A stretch of 55,571 nucleotides of DNA from Isosphaera sp. (GTDB lineage Bacteria; Planctomycetota; Planctomycetia; Gemmatales; Gemmataceae): contig PNKH01000044.1 of assembly GCA_013822345.1 (NCBI GenBank), positions 1 through 55,571 of the forward strand. Reading direction: 5' to 3'. The notes beneath the pieces were generated by a model, which made no database searches, had not been told where the DNA came from, and saw only the letters and a list, made by a program, of their open reading frames with translations. The position numbers and the translations under genes are program-made. This document shows positions 16,880-26,055 of the stretch, piece by piece (positions within the stretch are counted from its first letter, which is position 1; each line of letters opens with the position of its first letter).

Positions 16880-18364
16880 TCACCACTTCCACCGAACCTC
16901 ACACCCCGGCAGCAGTTTCTGGAATGTGGCTACGCCGTGGGCTGTGACGTTGGTCTCGTACAACTCGAGCACTTTCAGATTCTTGAGGGCGGCGAGTTGC
17001 TTCAGACCCTCGTCCCGCACCGCTGTACGAGACAGGTCGAGTTTGGTGAGGGCCATGAGGTTGAGCAGGTGCTTCAGGCCCTCGTCCGTCACCGGGGTGT
17101 GGGCCAGGTCGAGTGTTGTGCAGTCGGTCAGCGAGCCGAGGTGCTTCAGGCCGTCGTTCGTTACCGGGGTGCCTCTCAGGGTGAAACGAGACCCCACCCC
17201 GCGCCCGAGCGGGTCGGGTCCCGACCCGAGCCGTACCGACAGCAACCCGTCGCCGACGTAGGGACCGGTGAGCGCACGGAGCAGTTCGGCTTCCGCCAGC
17301 GTCGCCAGCGCGGCGTCGGTCATCTCCGCCTGATCCAGCCATACTCTGCCCAACGACTTTGCCCCCGCGAGGTACTTCAACCCTTCGCCCGCCGCGGGCG
17401 ACCCGTAGATGTACAACTCGGAGAGGTTCTCGAGGGACGCCAAGTGCTTCAGGCCCGGACCCTTCACCCGGGTGTTGGTGAGCGACAGCTTCTCGAGTTT
17501 CACCAACCCGGTCAGGTGCTTCAGCCCGTCGTCCGTCACCCCCGTGTTGTTGAGTTGGAGGCCGGTGAGGCGCCTCAAACCGGCCACGCCCATGAGGCCG
17601 TCGTCCGTCACCGGGGTGCGGCTCAGGCCGAGGTGGCCGAGTTTCTCCAACCCGGCAAGGTGACTCAACCCGGGGCCCTTGACCTTGGTCCCGGGGATGT
17701 GGAGCGAGGTGAGGGCCGTCAGTTCCGAGAGGTGCTTCAGACCCTCGTCCGTGATCGGTGCGTCGTCCAGATCGAGGAAGATCACCTCGTCGTGGCGGGT
17801 CGGCGCGGGGGAGAAAACCGACTCGCCCTTCCGTACGAGGAGGTGGAGCCGCTTCGTCTCGGCGAGCAGGCCGAGCACCCCGTCCGTGACCTGCTCGTTG
17901 TCCAACCCCAGTACCGCCAAGTACCGGAGGCCGGGGAGTTGCGCCAGCCCGGCCGCGGTCACCCGGGTGCCGTTCAGCCGGAGGGTAGCGAGGCGCTTCA
18001 GGCCGGCGAGGTGCTTGATGCCGGCGTCGGTCACCGCCGTGCCGCGGAGGTCGAGGCCGACCACGTCGTCGTCGGTGGCGGTGACGGTACCCGCGGCGTG
18101 TTCCGCACGGCTCAGTTCGTGGATCAACCGGGCCTCGGCCAGACGCCGGAGAACCGCGTCCGTATTCTGCTTGAACTCCGCCTTCCAGGCGTCGAGCGCG
18201 GCCGGGTCGACGGGCGCGCCGGGCGGGGCTGGCACGGGCACCGGCTTCGGGTCGGACTTGCCGACCGGTCCCGGGTCGGTGAAGACGCCGCTGGGGAGCA
18301 GGGCGAACGTCCCGCCCGCAACGACAAGCAGGATCCCGACTACGAGTAGGCGGCGACGGGTCAT
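16880..18364 (-). CDS. Leucine-rich repeat protein with N-terminal membrane anchor
   Basis: A 494-residue protein. One hydrophobic helix (LLVVGILLVVAGGTFALLP, residues 5-23) is followed by a Pro-rich linker and then about a dozen 24-residue LRRs of the bacterial TDEGLKHL type: VVGLDLRGTAVTDAGIKHLA, LGHLGLSRTPVTDDGLMGVA, KLEKLSLTNTRVKGPGLKHL, LTKLDLSRTAVRDEGLKQLA. The repeat region covers residues about 100-490. A middle stretch (about 355-405) is less regular. Binding partners are unknown. Very common in Gemmataceae. Confidence 0.88.
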   Translation of the reverse strand: MTRRRLLVVGILLVVAGGTFALLPSGVFTDPGPVGKSDPKPVPVPAPPGAPVDPAALDAWKAEFKQNTDAVLRRLAEARLIHELSRAEHAAGTVTATDDDVVGLDLRGTAVTDAGIKHLAGLKRLATLRLNGTRVTAAGLAQLPGLRYLAVLGLDNEQVTDGVLGLLAETKRLHLLVRKGESVFSPAPTRHDEVIFLDLDDAPITDEGLKHLSELTALTSLHIPGTKVKGPGLSHLAGLEKLGHLGLSRTPVTDDGLMGVAGLRRLTGLQLNNTGVTDDGLKHLTGLVKLEKLSLTNTRVKGPGLKHLASLENLSELYIYGSPAAGEGLKYLAGAKSLGRVWLDQAEMTDAALATLAEAELLRALTGPYVGDGLLSVRLGSGPDPLGRGVGSRFTLRGTPVTNDGLKHLGSLTDCTTLDLAHTPVTDEGLKHLLNLMALTKLDLSRTAVRDEGLKQLAALKNLKVLELYETNVTAHGVATFQKLLPGCEVRWKW

Positions 18365-18465
18365 CGAAGATCCTCCGGGTCGGAGTCCGCGCACCGGCTC
18401 CCGGCAGGTTACCCGGTCGCGCCGGCGCACGCCACCCGACACCCGATATTCCGGCCGTGACCCCC

Positions 18466-21441
18466 TCACAGCGCCTTGGCCGCCGCGTCCTCCTTCCGCT
18501 CCAGCTCGTCGTCCAGTTGCGCCACCTCCGCGCTCTCCTTCTTCGACTGCCACCACGCCCACCCGACGGCCACCAGCGCCACCGCCGCCACCACCCCGCC
18601 GACCGCCGGGTTCCCCACCCCGTCCGTCAGGTTGTACAGGATCACCAGCGGCAGCGCCAGCAGCGCGACCATGTTCATCACCTTGATCAGCGGGTTGATC
18701 GCCGGACCCGACGTGTCCTTCAGCGGGTCTCCGACCGTGTCCCCCGTCACACTCGCCTTGTGCTTCTCCGACCCCTTCCCGGTCTTCTCCGTCCGCGGCT
18801 CGTCCTCGATCATCTTCTTCGCGTTGTCCCACGCCCCGCCGGCGTTCGACATGAACACCGCCATCAGCTGCCCGCTCAGGATCATCCCGGCCAGGAACCC
18901 GCCCAGCGCGAACGGCCCCAACAGGAACCCGACCACCAGCGGCGTCCCGATCGCCAACAGCCCCGGCCCGATCAGCTCCTTCTGTGCCGTCCCGGTGCAG
19001 ATGCCCACCACCCGCCCGTAGTCCGGCGTCTTCTTCCCGGCCATGATGTCCGGGTCGTTGAACTGCCGCCGGCACTCGAACACGATCAGGTACGCCGCCC
19101 GCCCGACCGCCCGGATCGTCATCGCGCTGAACAGGAACGGGACCGCCCCGCCGATCAGCATCCCGATGAACACCAGCGGCTCCGCCACCGTCAGCTTCGA
19201 CGCCCCGCTGGTGAAGTCGCCGATCAGCAGCTGCCCGATCTTCTCCTCGCTCCCGGTCACCAGCACGGCGATGAAGCTGGCGAACAGCGACACCGCGGCG
19301 ATCACCGCCGACCCGATCGCGATCCCCTTGGTGATCGCCTTCGTCGTGTTCCCGACCGCGTCGAGGTCGGCCAGGATCTGCCGGGCGGCCGTGTTCTCCG
19401 CCGGCGACAGGTACCCGGGGTCGCCGGGGGCCAGGTCGGTGTTCCCCGGCCCCTTGTTGAACCCCATCTCGCCGATCCCGTTCGCGTTGTCGGCGATCGG
19501 CCCGAACACGTCCATGCTGATCGTGTCCCCGGTCAGGGTGAGCATCCCGATCCCGCACATCGCCACCCCGAACGCCATGAACAGCAGGTGGTCCGGGTGC
19601 CCGATCAGGTACACCGACCCGAAGATCGCGGCCCCGATGATGAGCACCGCCCACACGGAGCTCTCGAGGCCGAGTGCCAGCCCGGAGATGATGTTGGTGG
19701 CGTGCCCGGTCCGGCTGTTCTTCACCACCTCCCGAACCGGGCTGTACTCGGTGCTCGTCCAGTACTCGGTGCACTTGTTCAGCAGCACGGCCAGCAGGAT
19801 GCCCAGCAGGCAGCAGAACGCGACGCGCATGTTCAGCCCGGGCGACAGCGGGACGTGGTACCGGGCCTGGGCGACCTGGAGCAGGGTGAGGTCGCACTTC
19901 GCCTCCTCCGGGACCGAGTGCCCGTACTCGGCGAGCCGGGCCCGCTCCTCCGGCTTGAGGTTGGTGACGGTGAGCTTCGTGCCGGCCAGTTCCTCGCGCT
20001 TCGCCGGGTCCAACTTCTGCCACGCCCGGACGGCGGCGTCCCGCCACCCGTCCACCCGGTCCTCGAGCTTGCGGGTGTTCTCCGCGTTCCGCAGCGGCCC
20101 GCTCCGCAGCCGCCGCAGCTCGGCCACCTCCTCCGCCACGGTCCTGCCGGCCGGCAGGCCCGGCGGGGCGGTCAGGCCGAGGGCCGACCGGAGCGGGGGC
20201 GCGTCCGGGAGCGGGGGCGCGTCGTACAGCTCCTGGTACAGCCCCTTGTCGATCCCGCGCTCGACGACGTACGCGGCGTCGAACTGGAGGTACACGTACC
20301 CGAGGCCCAGGAACCCGACGGTGCTGATCGCGGCACTCCGCCAGAACCCGTGGTTGATCGAGTGCATCGCGGTGGTCGCGTTCCCGGTCGTCATCCCGCG
20401 GCCGACCAGGGCGGTCGAGATCATGCTCGCCACCACCCCGACCGCCTGCACCAGGAGCGGGAAGACCATCCCCTTGTACCCGAACGCGGCGTACCCGAGC
20501 ATCACCGCCGCGACCATCGTGACCGAGTAGCTCTCGAACACGTCGGCCGCCATCCCGGCGCAGTCCCCGACGTTGTCCCCCACGTTATCGGCGATCGTCG
20601 CCGCGTTCCGCGGGTCGTCCTCGGCCATCGACTTCTCGACCTTCCCGACCAGGTCGGCGCCGACGTCCGCGGCCTTGGTGTAGATGCCGCCGCCGACCCG
20701 CATGAACAGGGCGAGCAGCGACCCGCCGAACCCGTACCCGATCAGGATCTCGTAGGCGAGCTCGCCGAACACCAGCAGGATGAGCGCCCCGCCGAGCAGC
20801 CCGAGCCCGCAGGTGAACATGCCGGTGATGGTGCCGGTCTGGTACGCCAGCCGCATCGCCTCGCCGAAGCTCCGCCGGGCGGCGGCCGCGACCCGCAGGT
20901 TGCCGGCGGTGGCCAGCCGCATCCCGGTGAACCCGACGGCGGCCGAGAACAGGGCGCCGATGAAGAACGCGACGCCGCGGCCGACGGCCACCGTCCGCAT
21001 CGCCTCCTCGGACGCCGCCCCCGGGTCCACGCCCCACGGCCACTTGCTGGCGACGATGGCGACGGTGAGGACGACGATGAGGAGGCCGACGACGGTGAAC
21101 TGGCGGCGGAGGTAGGCGTTGGCCCCGTCCCGGACGGCCGTGGCGACGGCCTGCATGGCGGGGGTGCCGGTGTCGGCGGCGTACACCCGCCGCATCAGGA
21201 GGGCGGCGTACCCGAGGCCGGCGACGGCGACGGCCAGGCAGCCGAGGAGGCCGAACTTCTCGCCGGGGCCGTAGTTGCCGGAGGAGAAGAACCCGAACGG
21301 CTCCCACCCGGCCCCGAACACGGCGAGCGAACCCCCGGACGGCTCGGCGGCCCCGAGGAGCCCGAGCGGGAGGGCGCAGAGGACGGCGAGGAGCCAGGGG
21401 AAGCGGCGGCCGGCCGGTCGGGAGCGGCGGTGGGGCGGCAT
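18466..21441 (-). CDS. hppA: Membrane-bound proton-translocating pyrophosphatase, enlarged
   Basis: A 991-residue integral membrane pyrophosphatase coupling PPi hydrolysis to ion pumping. Catalytic motifs: KAADVGADLVGKVE (residues 256-269), DNVGDNVGDCAGMAADVFES (285-304) and DNANGIGEM (651-659). The GNTTKA motif at 697-702 has Lys where K+-dependent enzymes have Ala, so this is predicted to be a K+-independent H+ pump. It is about 200-300 residues longer than most relatives: an N-terminal extension and a hydrophilic insert of about 150 residues (388-537) between membrane helices. The two ends of the insert are predicted on one side of the membrane. A divergent gene starts 272 bp upstream. Confidence 0.93.
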   Translation of the reverse strand: MPPHRRSRPAGRRFPWLLAVLCALPLGLLGAAEPSGGSLAVFGAGWEPFGFFSSGNYGPGEKFGLLGCLAVAVAGLGYAALLMRRVYAADTGTPAMQAVATAVRDGANAYLRRQFTVVGLLIVVLTVAIVASKWPWGVDPGAASEEAMRTVAVGRGVAFFIGALFSAAVGFTGMRLATAGNLRVAAAARRSFGEAMRLAYQTGTITGMFTCGLGLLGGALILLVFGELAYEILIGYGFGGSLLALFMRVGGGIYTKAADVGADLVGKVEKSMAEDDPRNAATIADNVGDNVGDCAGMAADVFESYSVTMVAAVMLGYAAFGYKGMVFPLLVQAVGVVASMISTALVGRGMTTGNATTAMHSINHGFWRSAAISTVGFLGLGYVYLQFDAAYVVERGIDKGLYQELYDAPPLPDAPPLRSALGLTAPPGLPAGRTVAEEVAELRRLRSGPLRNAENTRKLEDRVDGWRDAAVRAWQKLDPAKREELAGTKLTVTNLKPEERARLAEYGHSVPEEAKCDLTLLQVAQARYHVPLSPGLNMRVAFCCLLGILLAVLLNKCTEYWTSTEYSPVREVVKNSRTGHATNIISGLALGLESSVWAVLIIGAAIFGSVYLIGHPDHLLFMAFGVAMCGIGMLTLTGDTISMDVFGPIADNANGIGEMGFNKGPGNTDLAPGDPGYLSPAENTAARQILADLDAVGNTTKAITKGIAIGSAVIAAVSLFASFIAVLVTGSEEKIGQLLIGDFTSGASKLTVAEPLVFIGMLIGGAVPFLFSAMTIRAVGRAAYLIVFECRRQFNDPDIMAGKKTPDYGRVVGICTGTAQKELIGPGLLAIGTPLVVGFLLGPFALGGFLAGMILSGQLMAVFMSNAGGAWDNAKKMIEDEPRTEKTGKGSEKHKASVTGDTVGDPLKDTSGPAINPLIKVMNMVALLALPLVILYNLTDGVGNPAVGGVVAAVALVAVGWAWWQSKKESAEVAQLDDELERKEDAAAKAL

Positions 21442-21713
21442 GGGTGGCGGTCCTGATGAACGGCGTAGCCCGGCGACACCCGTCGGGGGCGAGTCCGTCG
21501 CCCCGTCGGGTGGCAGGCCGGGCGGGAGGGGATGTTTCGGGCGCGACGGCCGCTCCGCCGCAGAGAGGGGTAAGGATAGACCCCGGGGACGGCCCCGTCC
21601 ACAACCGGGGCGGCCGGCCGGGTTGTCACGCGGCGGTAACGGCCGCCGCCCGTGCCGTGGCGTCCCGGCGGCCCGGCGCGGTAGGCTGCCGGTGCCGCCC
21701 CCGGAGGCCCGCC

Positions 21714-22508
21714 ATGGTCGTCGCGCTGCTGCTCGCCGTCATCACCCTGCCCGCCGAGCCGATCCCGGAGGGCCAGGCCGTGCTCGTCCGCCGCACCGTC
21801 CTGAAGAGCGAGGACGGGAAGCACGCGGTGCAACTCGCCACCTTCGGGTTCGCCCTCAGCGGCCCGGACTCCGGGCTGCTGACGTCGGTCATGGGGAGTG
21901 ACCCGTACTGGGACCACTTCCGCGGCCGGCAGCCGCACCTGTGGGTCGGGAAGGAGCACTACCCCGGCGGCCCGCGGATCGTGACCCGCTCCCCGCTGGC
22001 GGTGCTGGTGGGGAAGAACCGTGGGCTACCGCCCTACGGCTGGACCTCGACGTTCGTGCTGCCCGCGGACGCGAAGCTCGCCGGCGGCGAACTGGCGTTC
22101 AAGTGGTCGGGCGCGGGTCTCCCGCGGGGGGTCCCGCCGGCCGCGTTCGCCACCGCCACGCTCACGGACGAGGACGTGAAGGCGGCGGCGGCCCCGTTCC
22201 GGGCGACGGTGCTGGCGACCGGCACGACCGAGGAGCCGTACGCGCGGAAGCCGCGGCAGCTGCCGTACCTGATCTTCCGGACGGACCACGTCCCGTCCTT
22301 CACCGAGGTGCGGGTCGGGGACGACAAGCCGGTCGCGATCGGGCGGAGCGCGTCGAAGGGCGAGGGGAAGGGCTACCACCACCGGCAGCAGGACGGACAG
22401 ATCCTGGTGCTCGAGGCCGCGCCGAAGCCCGGGGCGGCGGTGCGGATGAAGTTCCCCGGGGGCGACGGCTGGTACCGGACCGAGACGGCGGAGGGGTCGA
22501 CGCCGTAG
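21714..22508 (+). CDS. Hypothetical protein, possibly exported
   Basis: A 264-residue protein starting at ATG 21714 after CCGGAGG. The first residues (MVVALLLAVITLPAEPIPEG) look like a short signal peptide. The body is beta-rich with AVQLATFGFALSGPDSGLL, RGLPPYGWTSTFVLPAD and VRMKFPGGDGWYRTE. No family is recognised. It is followed 116 bp later by the tyrosinase gene on the same strand. Confidence 0.65.
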   Translation: MVVALLLAVITLPAEPIPEGQAVLVRRTVLKSEDGKHAVQLATFGFALSGPDSGLLTSVMGSDPYWDHFRGRQPHLWVGKEHYPGGPRIVTRSPLAVLVGKNRGLPPYGWTSTFVLPADAKLAGGELAFKWSGAGLPRGVPPAAFATATLTDEDVKAAAAPFRATVLATGTTEEPYARKPRQLPYLIFRTDHVPSFTEVRVGDDKPVAIGRSASKGEGKGYHHRQQDGQILVLEAAPKPGAAVRMKFPGGDGWYRTETAEGSTP

Positions 22509-22624
22509 CGGTCGACCCGGCGGGCGCGGATTGTGGCAGTCACCTTCTTGCGGGTGCGGTCGGACGGCGGTACGCTGCGGCGCGTGACCCCATCGCCCGC
22601 GACCCCCTCCCGTGAGGTGTGCCG

Positions 22625-24139
22625 ATGTCCGATCGCGTGTCCCGCCGCGGGTTCCTCGCGGCCGCCGGGGTGGTCGGGCTGACCGCGGCCGACGCGGCGG
22701 CGTTCGGCCGGCGGCGCCGGGCGTGCCTGCCCCAGCCGTGCCCGCCCGGGCCGTGGCCGCCGCCGGGCCCCGGCCTGCGGGTGCGGCAGAACGCCAACGC
22801 CCTCACCCCCGGGCAGCTCGACTCCCTCCGCAGGGGGGTGGCCGCCATGAAGGCGCTGCCGGACACCGACCCGCGGGGCTGGCGGTTCCAGGCGAACGTC
22901 CACTGGACGACCGGCTCGCCCTCCAACCCGCTGTTCAACCAGTGCCAGCACGGCACCCTCCACTTCCTCTCCTGGCACCGGGCCTACCTGTACTTCTTCG
23001 AGCGGATCCTGCGGGCCCAGTCCGGCGACCCGACCCTCTGCCTGCCGTACTGGGACTGGGCCGCCGACCCCGCCCTGCCCGCCGCCTACCGCCTCCCGGG
23101 CGACGCGTCCAACCCCCTGTGGCACCCCGGGCGGACGGTGAACGACGGGTCGCCGCTCCAGCCGGAGGACGTGTCCGGGGTCGGCGGGGCGCTGGCGGCG
23201 ACCGCGTACCCCGGGCCGTTCGGGTTCAACCGGCTGCTCGAGGGGAACCCGCACGGGACCGTCCACGGGGCGGTGGGCGGGGACATGGGGTCGGTCCCGA
23301 CGGCCGCCCGGGACCCGGTGTTCTGGCTGCACCACGGGAACGTCGACCGGCTGTGGGACGTGTGGCTGGGGCAGGGCGGGCGGGCGAACCCGGCCGACGC
23401 GGCCTGGCTGGATCGGACGTTCCCGTTCGCGGACGAGTCGGGCGCGACCGTCCAGGCGCGGGTCGGGGACTACATGTCCTCGGCCCGGCTCGGGTACCGG
23501 TACGACAACGCCCCGCCGTCCGGCGCCGCGGTGGCGGTGGCGACGGCGGTGGCCGAGGCCGCCCCGGCCCCGCCGCGGGTGGTGGCCCGGTCGGCCGCCG
23601 ACGGGCCGCCGGAGAAGGCCGAGAGCAAGCCGCTCGGGTTCGCGGTCGAGCGGGTGCGGGTGAAGCCGGTCGACCCGGCGGCCCGCCAGGCGCTGGACGC
23701 CCGGCCGGCGGCCGGGGCGGGCCGGGTGTACGTCCGGGTCGAGGGGGTGTCGGCGGCCGCCGCCCCGTCCGGGGTGCGGTACGGGGTGTACCTGAACGCC
23801 CCGGCCGACGCCCTGCCCGGGCCGGACCGGCTGCGGTACCACGTCGGCACGATCAACTTCTTCGGCAAGACCCGGGCGGAGCTGAAGCTGCCGGGCCACG
23901 GGCACGCCGGCCACGCGGGTGCGGCCGGGGGGACGTTCGACGAGACGTTCGACGCGACCGCGGTGGTGGCCCGGTTGCGGCAGGCCGGGCGGTGGGACCC
24001 GGACGCCCTGGACGTGGTGATCATGCCGGTCGCCACCGTCCCGGTCGGCGGGACGGCGGAGGCGACGCAGGGCCGGGCGGCCGCCGACCTGAAGGCGGCC
24101 GACGTGCGGTACCAGCGGGTCTCGGTGCTGCAGCAGTAG
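22625..24139 (+). CDS. Tat-exported tyrosinase-family copper protein
   Basis: A 504-residue protein. A twin-arginine signal (SRRGFLAAAGVVGLTAADA) is followed by a Pro/Cys-rich stretch and the di-copper tyrosinase domain. CuA ligands are likely H93, H109 and H118 (in NQCQHGTLHFLSWHRAYLYF); CuB ligands are likely H210, H214 and one of H236/H237 (NPHGTVHGAVGG; DPVFWLHHGNVDRLWDVW). PYWDWAADPA is also typical. The C-terminal third (about 300-504) resembles the plant polyphenol-oxidase tail that shields the active site. Substrate is unknown; o-diphenol or phenol oxidation is the family role. The ATG at 22625 is used rather than the GTG two codons upstream. Confidence 0.9.
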   Translation: MSDRVSRRGFLAAAGVVGLTAADAAAFGRRRRACLPQPCPPGPWPPPGPGLRVRQNANALTPGQLDSLRRGVAAMKALPDTDPRGWRFQANVHWTTGSPSNPLFNQCQHGTLHFLSWHRAYLYFFERILRAQSGDPTLCLPYWDWAADPALPAAYRLPGDASNPLWHPGRTVNDGSPLQPEDVSGVGGALAATAYPGPFGFNRLLEGNPHGTVHGAVGGDMGSVPTAARDPVFWLHHGNVDRLWDVWLGQGGRANPADAAWLDRTFPFADESGATVQARVGDYMSSARLGYRYDNAPPSGAAVAVATAVAEAAPAPPRVVARSAADGPPEKAESKPLGFAVERVRVKPVDPAARQALDARPAAGAGRVYVRVEGVSAAAAPSGVRYGVYLNAPADALPGPDRLRYHVGTINFFGKTRAELKLPGHGHAGHAGAAGGTFDETFDATAVVARLRQAGRWDPDALDVVIMPVATVPVGGTAEATQGRAAADLKAADVRYQRVSVLQQ

Positions 24140-24170
24140 GGCGGCCGCGGGGCCGGCGGCCGGGCAGGGC

Positions 24171-25154
24171 TCACCCCGGCCCGCCGGCCGCCGGCAACCC
24201 GGTGCGGCGGAGGAAGTCGGCGAGGTCGGCCGCCTCCAGGGCGTGGTCCAGCCAGCGCTCGAGCACGTCGGCCGGTTGCCCCCGGACGGCGGCGGCGACT
24301 TCCGCCGGGACCGGGCCGGCCTTCTTCCCCAACACCATGAGAACGCTGTCCGCCAAGCCCTCGGCCCGGCCCTCTCGGATCCACTCCCTCACCGTCGCGG
24401 ACTCCTTCTTCTCCGCCAACCCCTGGGCCCGGCCCTCGGCGATCCACTCCTTCACCGTCGCGGACTCTTTCACGTTCCAGCCCTCCAGTGCCGCGCCCCA
24501 GATCGGCTTGCGGTCGGCCGCGTCGGCGAAGACCATCGCCAGGGCGGCCAGGTCGACCCGGCGGTGGTAGCCCGGCTCCGCCGCGGCCGCCGCTTTCCAC
24601 CGGTCGATGATACCCGCGCCGTCCCCGCCGGTCATCAGCGGAACCCACGGCAGCAGGGCCCGCGACCGCGCCCCGCCCTCGACCGCCGTCAGGAGTTCAT
24701 CGGCACTCTCCCGGGCCAGGTTGCGTTCGACCACGTCCAACTGCGTCCCCAACCCGGCCGCCGGCCACTCCATCCGGCGCGACGCCAACCCGACCCCGGT
24801 CAGGTTCACCACCACCGCCCCCACGTCGAACCGGCTCCCGCGCTCCTCGTCCGGCTTCACCCCGGCCCACAGCCCGCCGAGGTACACCAGGAGGCGGCCG
24901 AACATCAGCGGGTCCGGCTCGGCCTGGAACTCGACCGCCACCGCCCACGGCGGCCCGGTCCCGCCCGGGGGGTCGAGGCGGGCGACCGTGTCGTTCGTAC
25001 GGTCGGCCCCGCCGGGGTGTGGCACCGTCCGGGTGTCGAGCCACCCGCCGAACGCGAACCCGTCGGCCGGCAGGCCCAGCGCCCACGCCAGGAACCCCGG
25101 CGGGTCGAGCTTCGCCGCCGCCCGCGACGCCCGGTCGAAGTGGTTCGCCGGCAT
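24171..25154 (-). CDS. Rpn/PD-(D/E)XK nuclease-like hypothetical protein
   Basis: A 327-residue protein. Residues about 60-130 show the pattern of Rpn/transposase-like PD-(D/E)XK proteins: AVAVEFQAEPDPLMFGRLLV then YLGGLW, with E and Q in place of the usual E-x-K. Residues about 235-280 hold two copies of a 22-residue repeat (ESATVKEWIAEGRAQGLAEK and ESATVREWIREGRAEGLADS), the variable coiled tail common to this group. The end (DVLERWLDHALEAADLADFL) is a short helical module. Function is unknown. It follows the aminotransferase-like gene by 4 bp. Confidence 0.7.
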   Translation of the reverse strand: MPANHFDRASRAAAKLDPPGFLAWALGLPADGFAFGGWLDTRTVPHPGGADRTNDTVARLDPPGGTGPPWAVAVEFQAEPDPLMFGRLLVYLGGLWAGVKPDEERGSRFDVGAVVVNLTGVGLASRRMEWPAAGLGTQLDVVERNLARESADELLTAVEGGARSRALLPWVPLMTGGDGAGIIDRWKAAAAAEPGYHRRVDLAALAMVFADAADRKPIWGAALEGWNVKESATVKEWIAEGRAQGLAEKKESATVREWIREGRAEGLADSVLMVLGKKAGPVPAEVAAAVRGQPADVLERWLDHALEAADLADFLRRTGLPAAGGPG

Positions 25155-25158
25155 CCCG

Positions 25159-26055
25159 TCACCCCGGGTCGGTGAACGACTTCTGGATGTCCACCCCGAC
25201 GAGGTCGGACCACCCCGCGAGCAGCCGGCGGAACACCGGCCCCGGCCAGGCGAAGTCCCGCGGCCCGAGCCGCCGCACCCCGGCCAGGCAGAACCCCGTC
25301 CCCGCGAGCAGCAACTCCGACACCCGGCCGGCGTCCCTCAGGTCGAGCGGGGCGGACTCGGCCGTCAGCCCGAGCCCGGGGCACAACTCCCGCACCACCC
25401 GCACGCTGACGCTGTCCTGCACCGTGCCGGGGGCGGGGGCGAGGACGTGGTCCCCGACGGCCGCCAGGACCGACCCGACCGCGGTGTCTGCGGCGCCGTG
25501 CTGGTTCAACACCACCGCCACCGCGCCGGGGTCCGCGACCGCCTTCCCGGCGACGTGCCAGAACAGCCGGCTCCGGTGCTTCACCGCCGGCGGGACCAGG
25601 TCGCCGGGGTCGGAGTGCTGCACCCCGGCGACCGCGAGCCGGACGCCCTCGGTGAAGAACGGGCGGTAGCGGGCGACCGGGACCGGGTACGTCGCCATCC
25701 CGAGCGTCGGCGGGCCGTTCGCGGCGCCGCCGAGGTAGAACCCGAGCGGGCCGGGCGTGGCGAACGTGACCAGTTGCAGCTCGCCGCCCGGCGGCAGCAG
25801 CCTCGCGTTGTGCGCCACCAACTCCTCGGCCGTCGCTGTCAGTTCCGCGTCGGTGGCGGCGAGCGGGACGTAGCAGGTGTCGCAGTCGCGGCGGAACCGG
25901 GCGAGGTGGTCCGGCCAGCGGAACAGCCGGTGCCGGAACGTCCGGGCGTTGTCGACGACCGTCGCCCCGGAGACGAACCCGGCGTCGTGCAGCGGCAGGG
26001 CGGCCTCCGCGAACGGGAGGAGCCGGCCGTTCAGGGAGGCGAGCGGGGTGTTCAT
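25159..26055 (-). CDS. Class IV aminotransferase-like protein (PabC/IlvE fold)
   Basis: A 298-residue PLP fold-type IV protein: LNGRLLPFAEAALPLHDAGF at the N-terminus, then the PLP Lys expected at K159 in LVPPAVKHRSRLFWHV. Class IV enzymes include branched-chain transaminase, D-amino acid transaminase and aminodeoxychorismate lyase. The segment that usually reads E-x-S/T-x-x-N (binding the pyridine nitrogen) here reads ADTAVGSVLAAVGDHVLAP, so the conserved Glu appears replaced. Activity is therefore uncertain. Its start overlaps the phosphatase gene stop by 4 bp. Confidence 0.82.
   Translation of the reverse strand: MNTPLASLNGRLLPFAEAALPLHDAGFVSGATVVDNARTFRHRLFRWPDHLARFRRDCDTCYVPLAATDAELTATAEELVAHNARLLPPGGELQLVTFATPGPLGFYLGGAANGPPTLGMATYPVPVARYRPFFTEGVRLAVAGVQHSDPGDLVPPAVKHRSRLFWHVAGKAVADPGAVAVVLNQHGAADTAVGSVLAAVGDHVLAPAPGTVQDSVSVRVVRELCPGLGLTAESAPLDLRDAGRVSELLLAGTGFCLAGVRRLGPRDFAWPGPVFRRLLAGWSDLVGVDIQKSFTDPG

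Noticed and set aside
16880-20047. Apparent extension of the LRR gene into hppA as one 1055-residue protein
   Set aside because: The N-terminal half is an out-of-frame shadow of hppA. A membrane-anchor start at 18364 gives a normal LRR protein.
18457-21456. Almost 1000-codon plus-strand frame opposite hppA
   Set aside because: It is the exact antisense of a gene with catalytic motifs, and its translation is a low-complexity His/Arg/Pro string.
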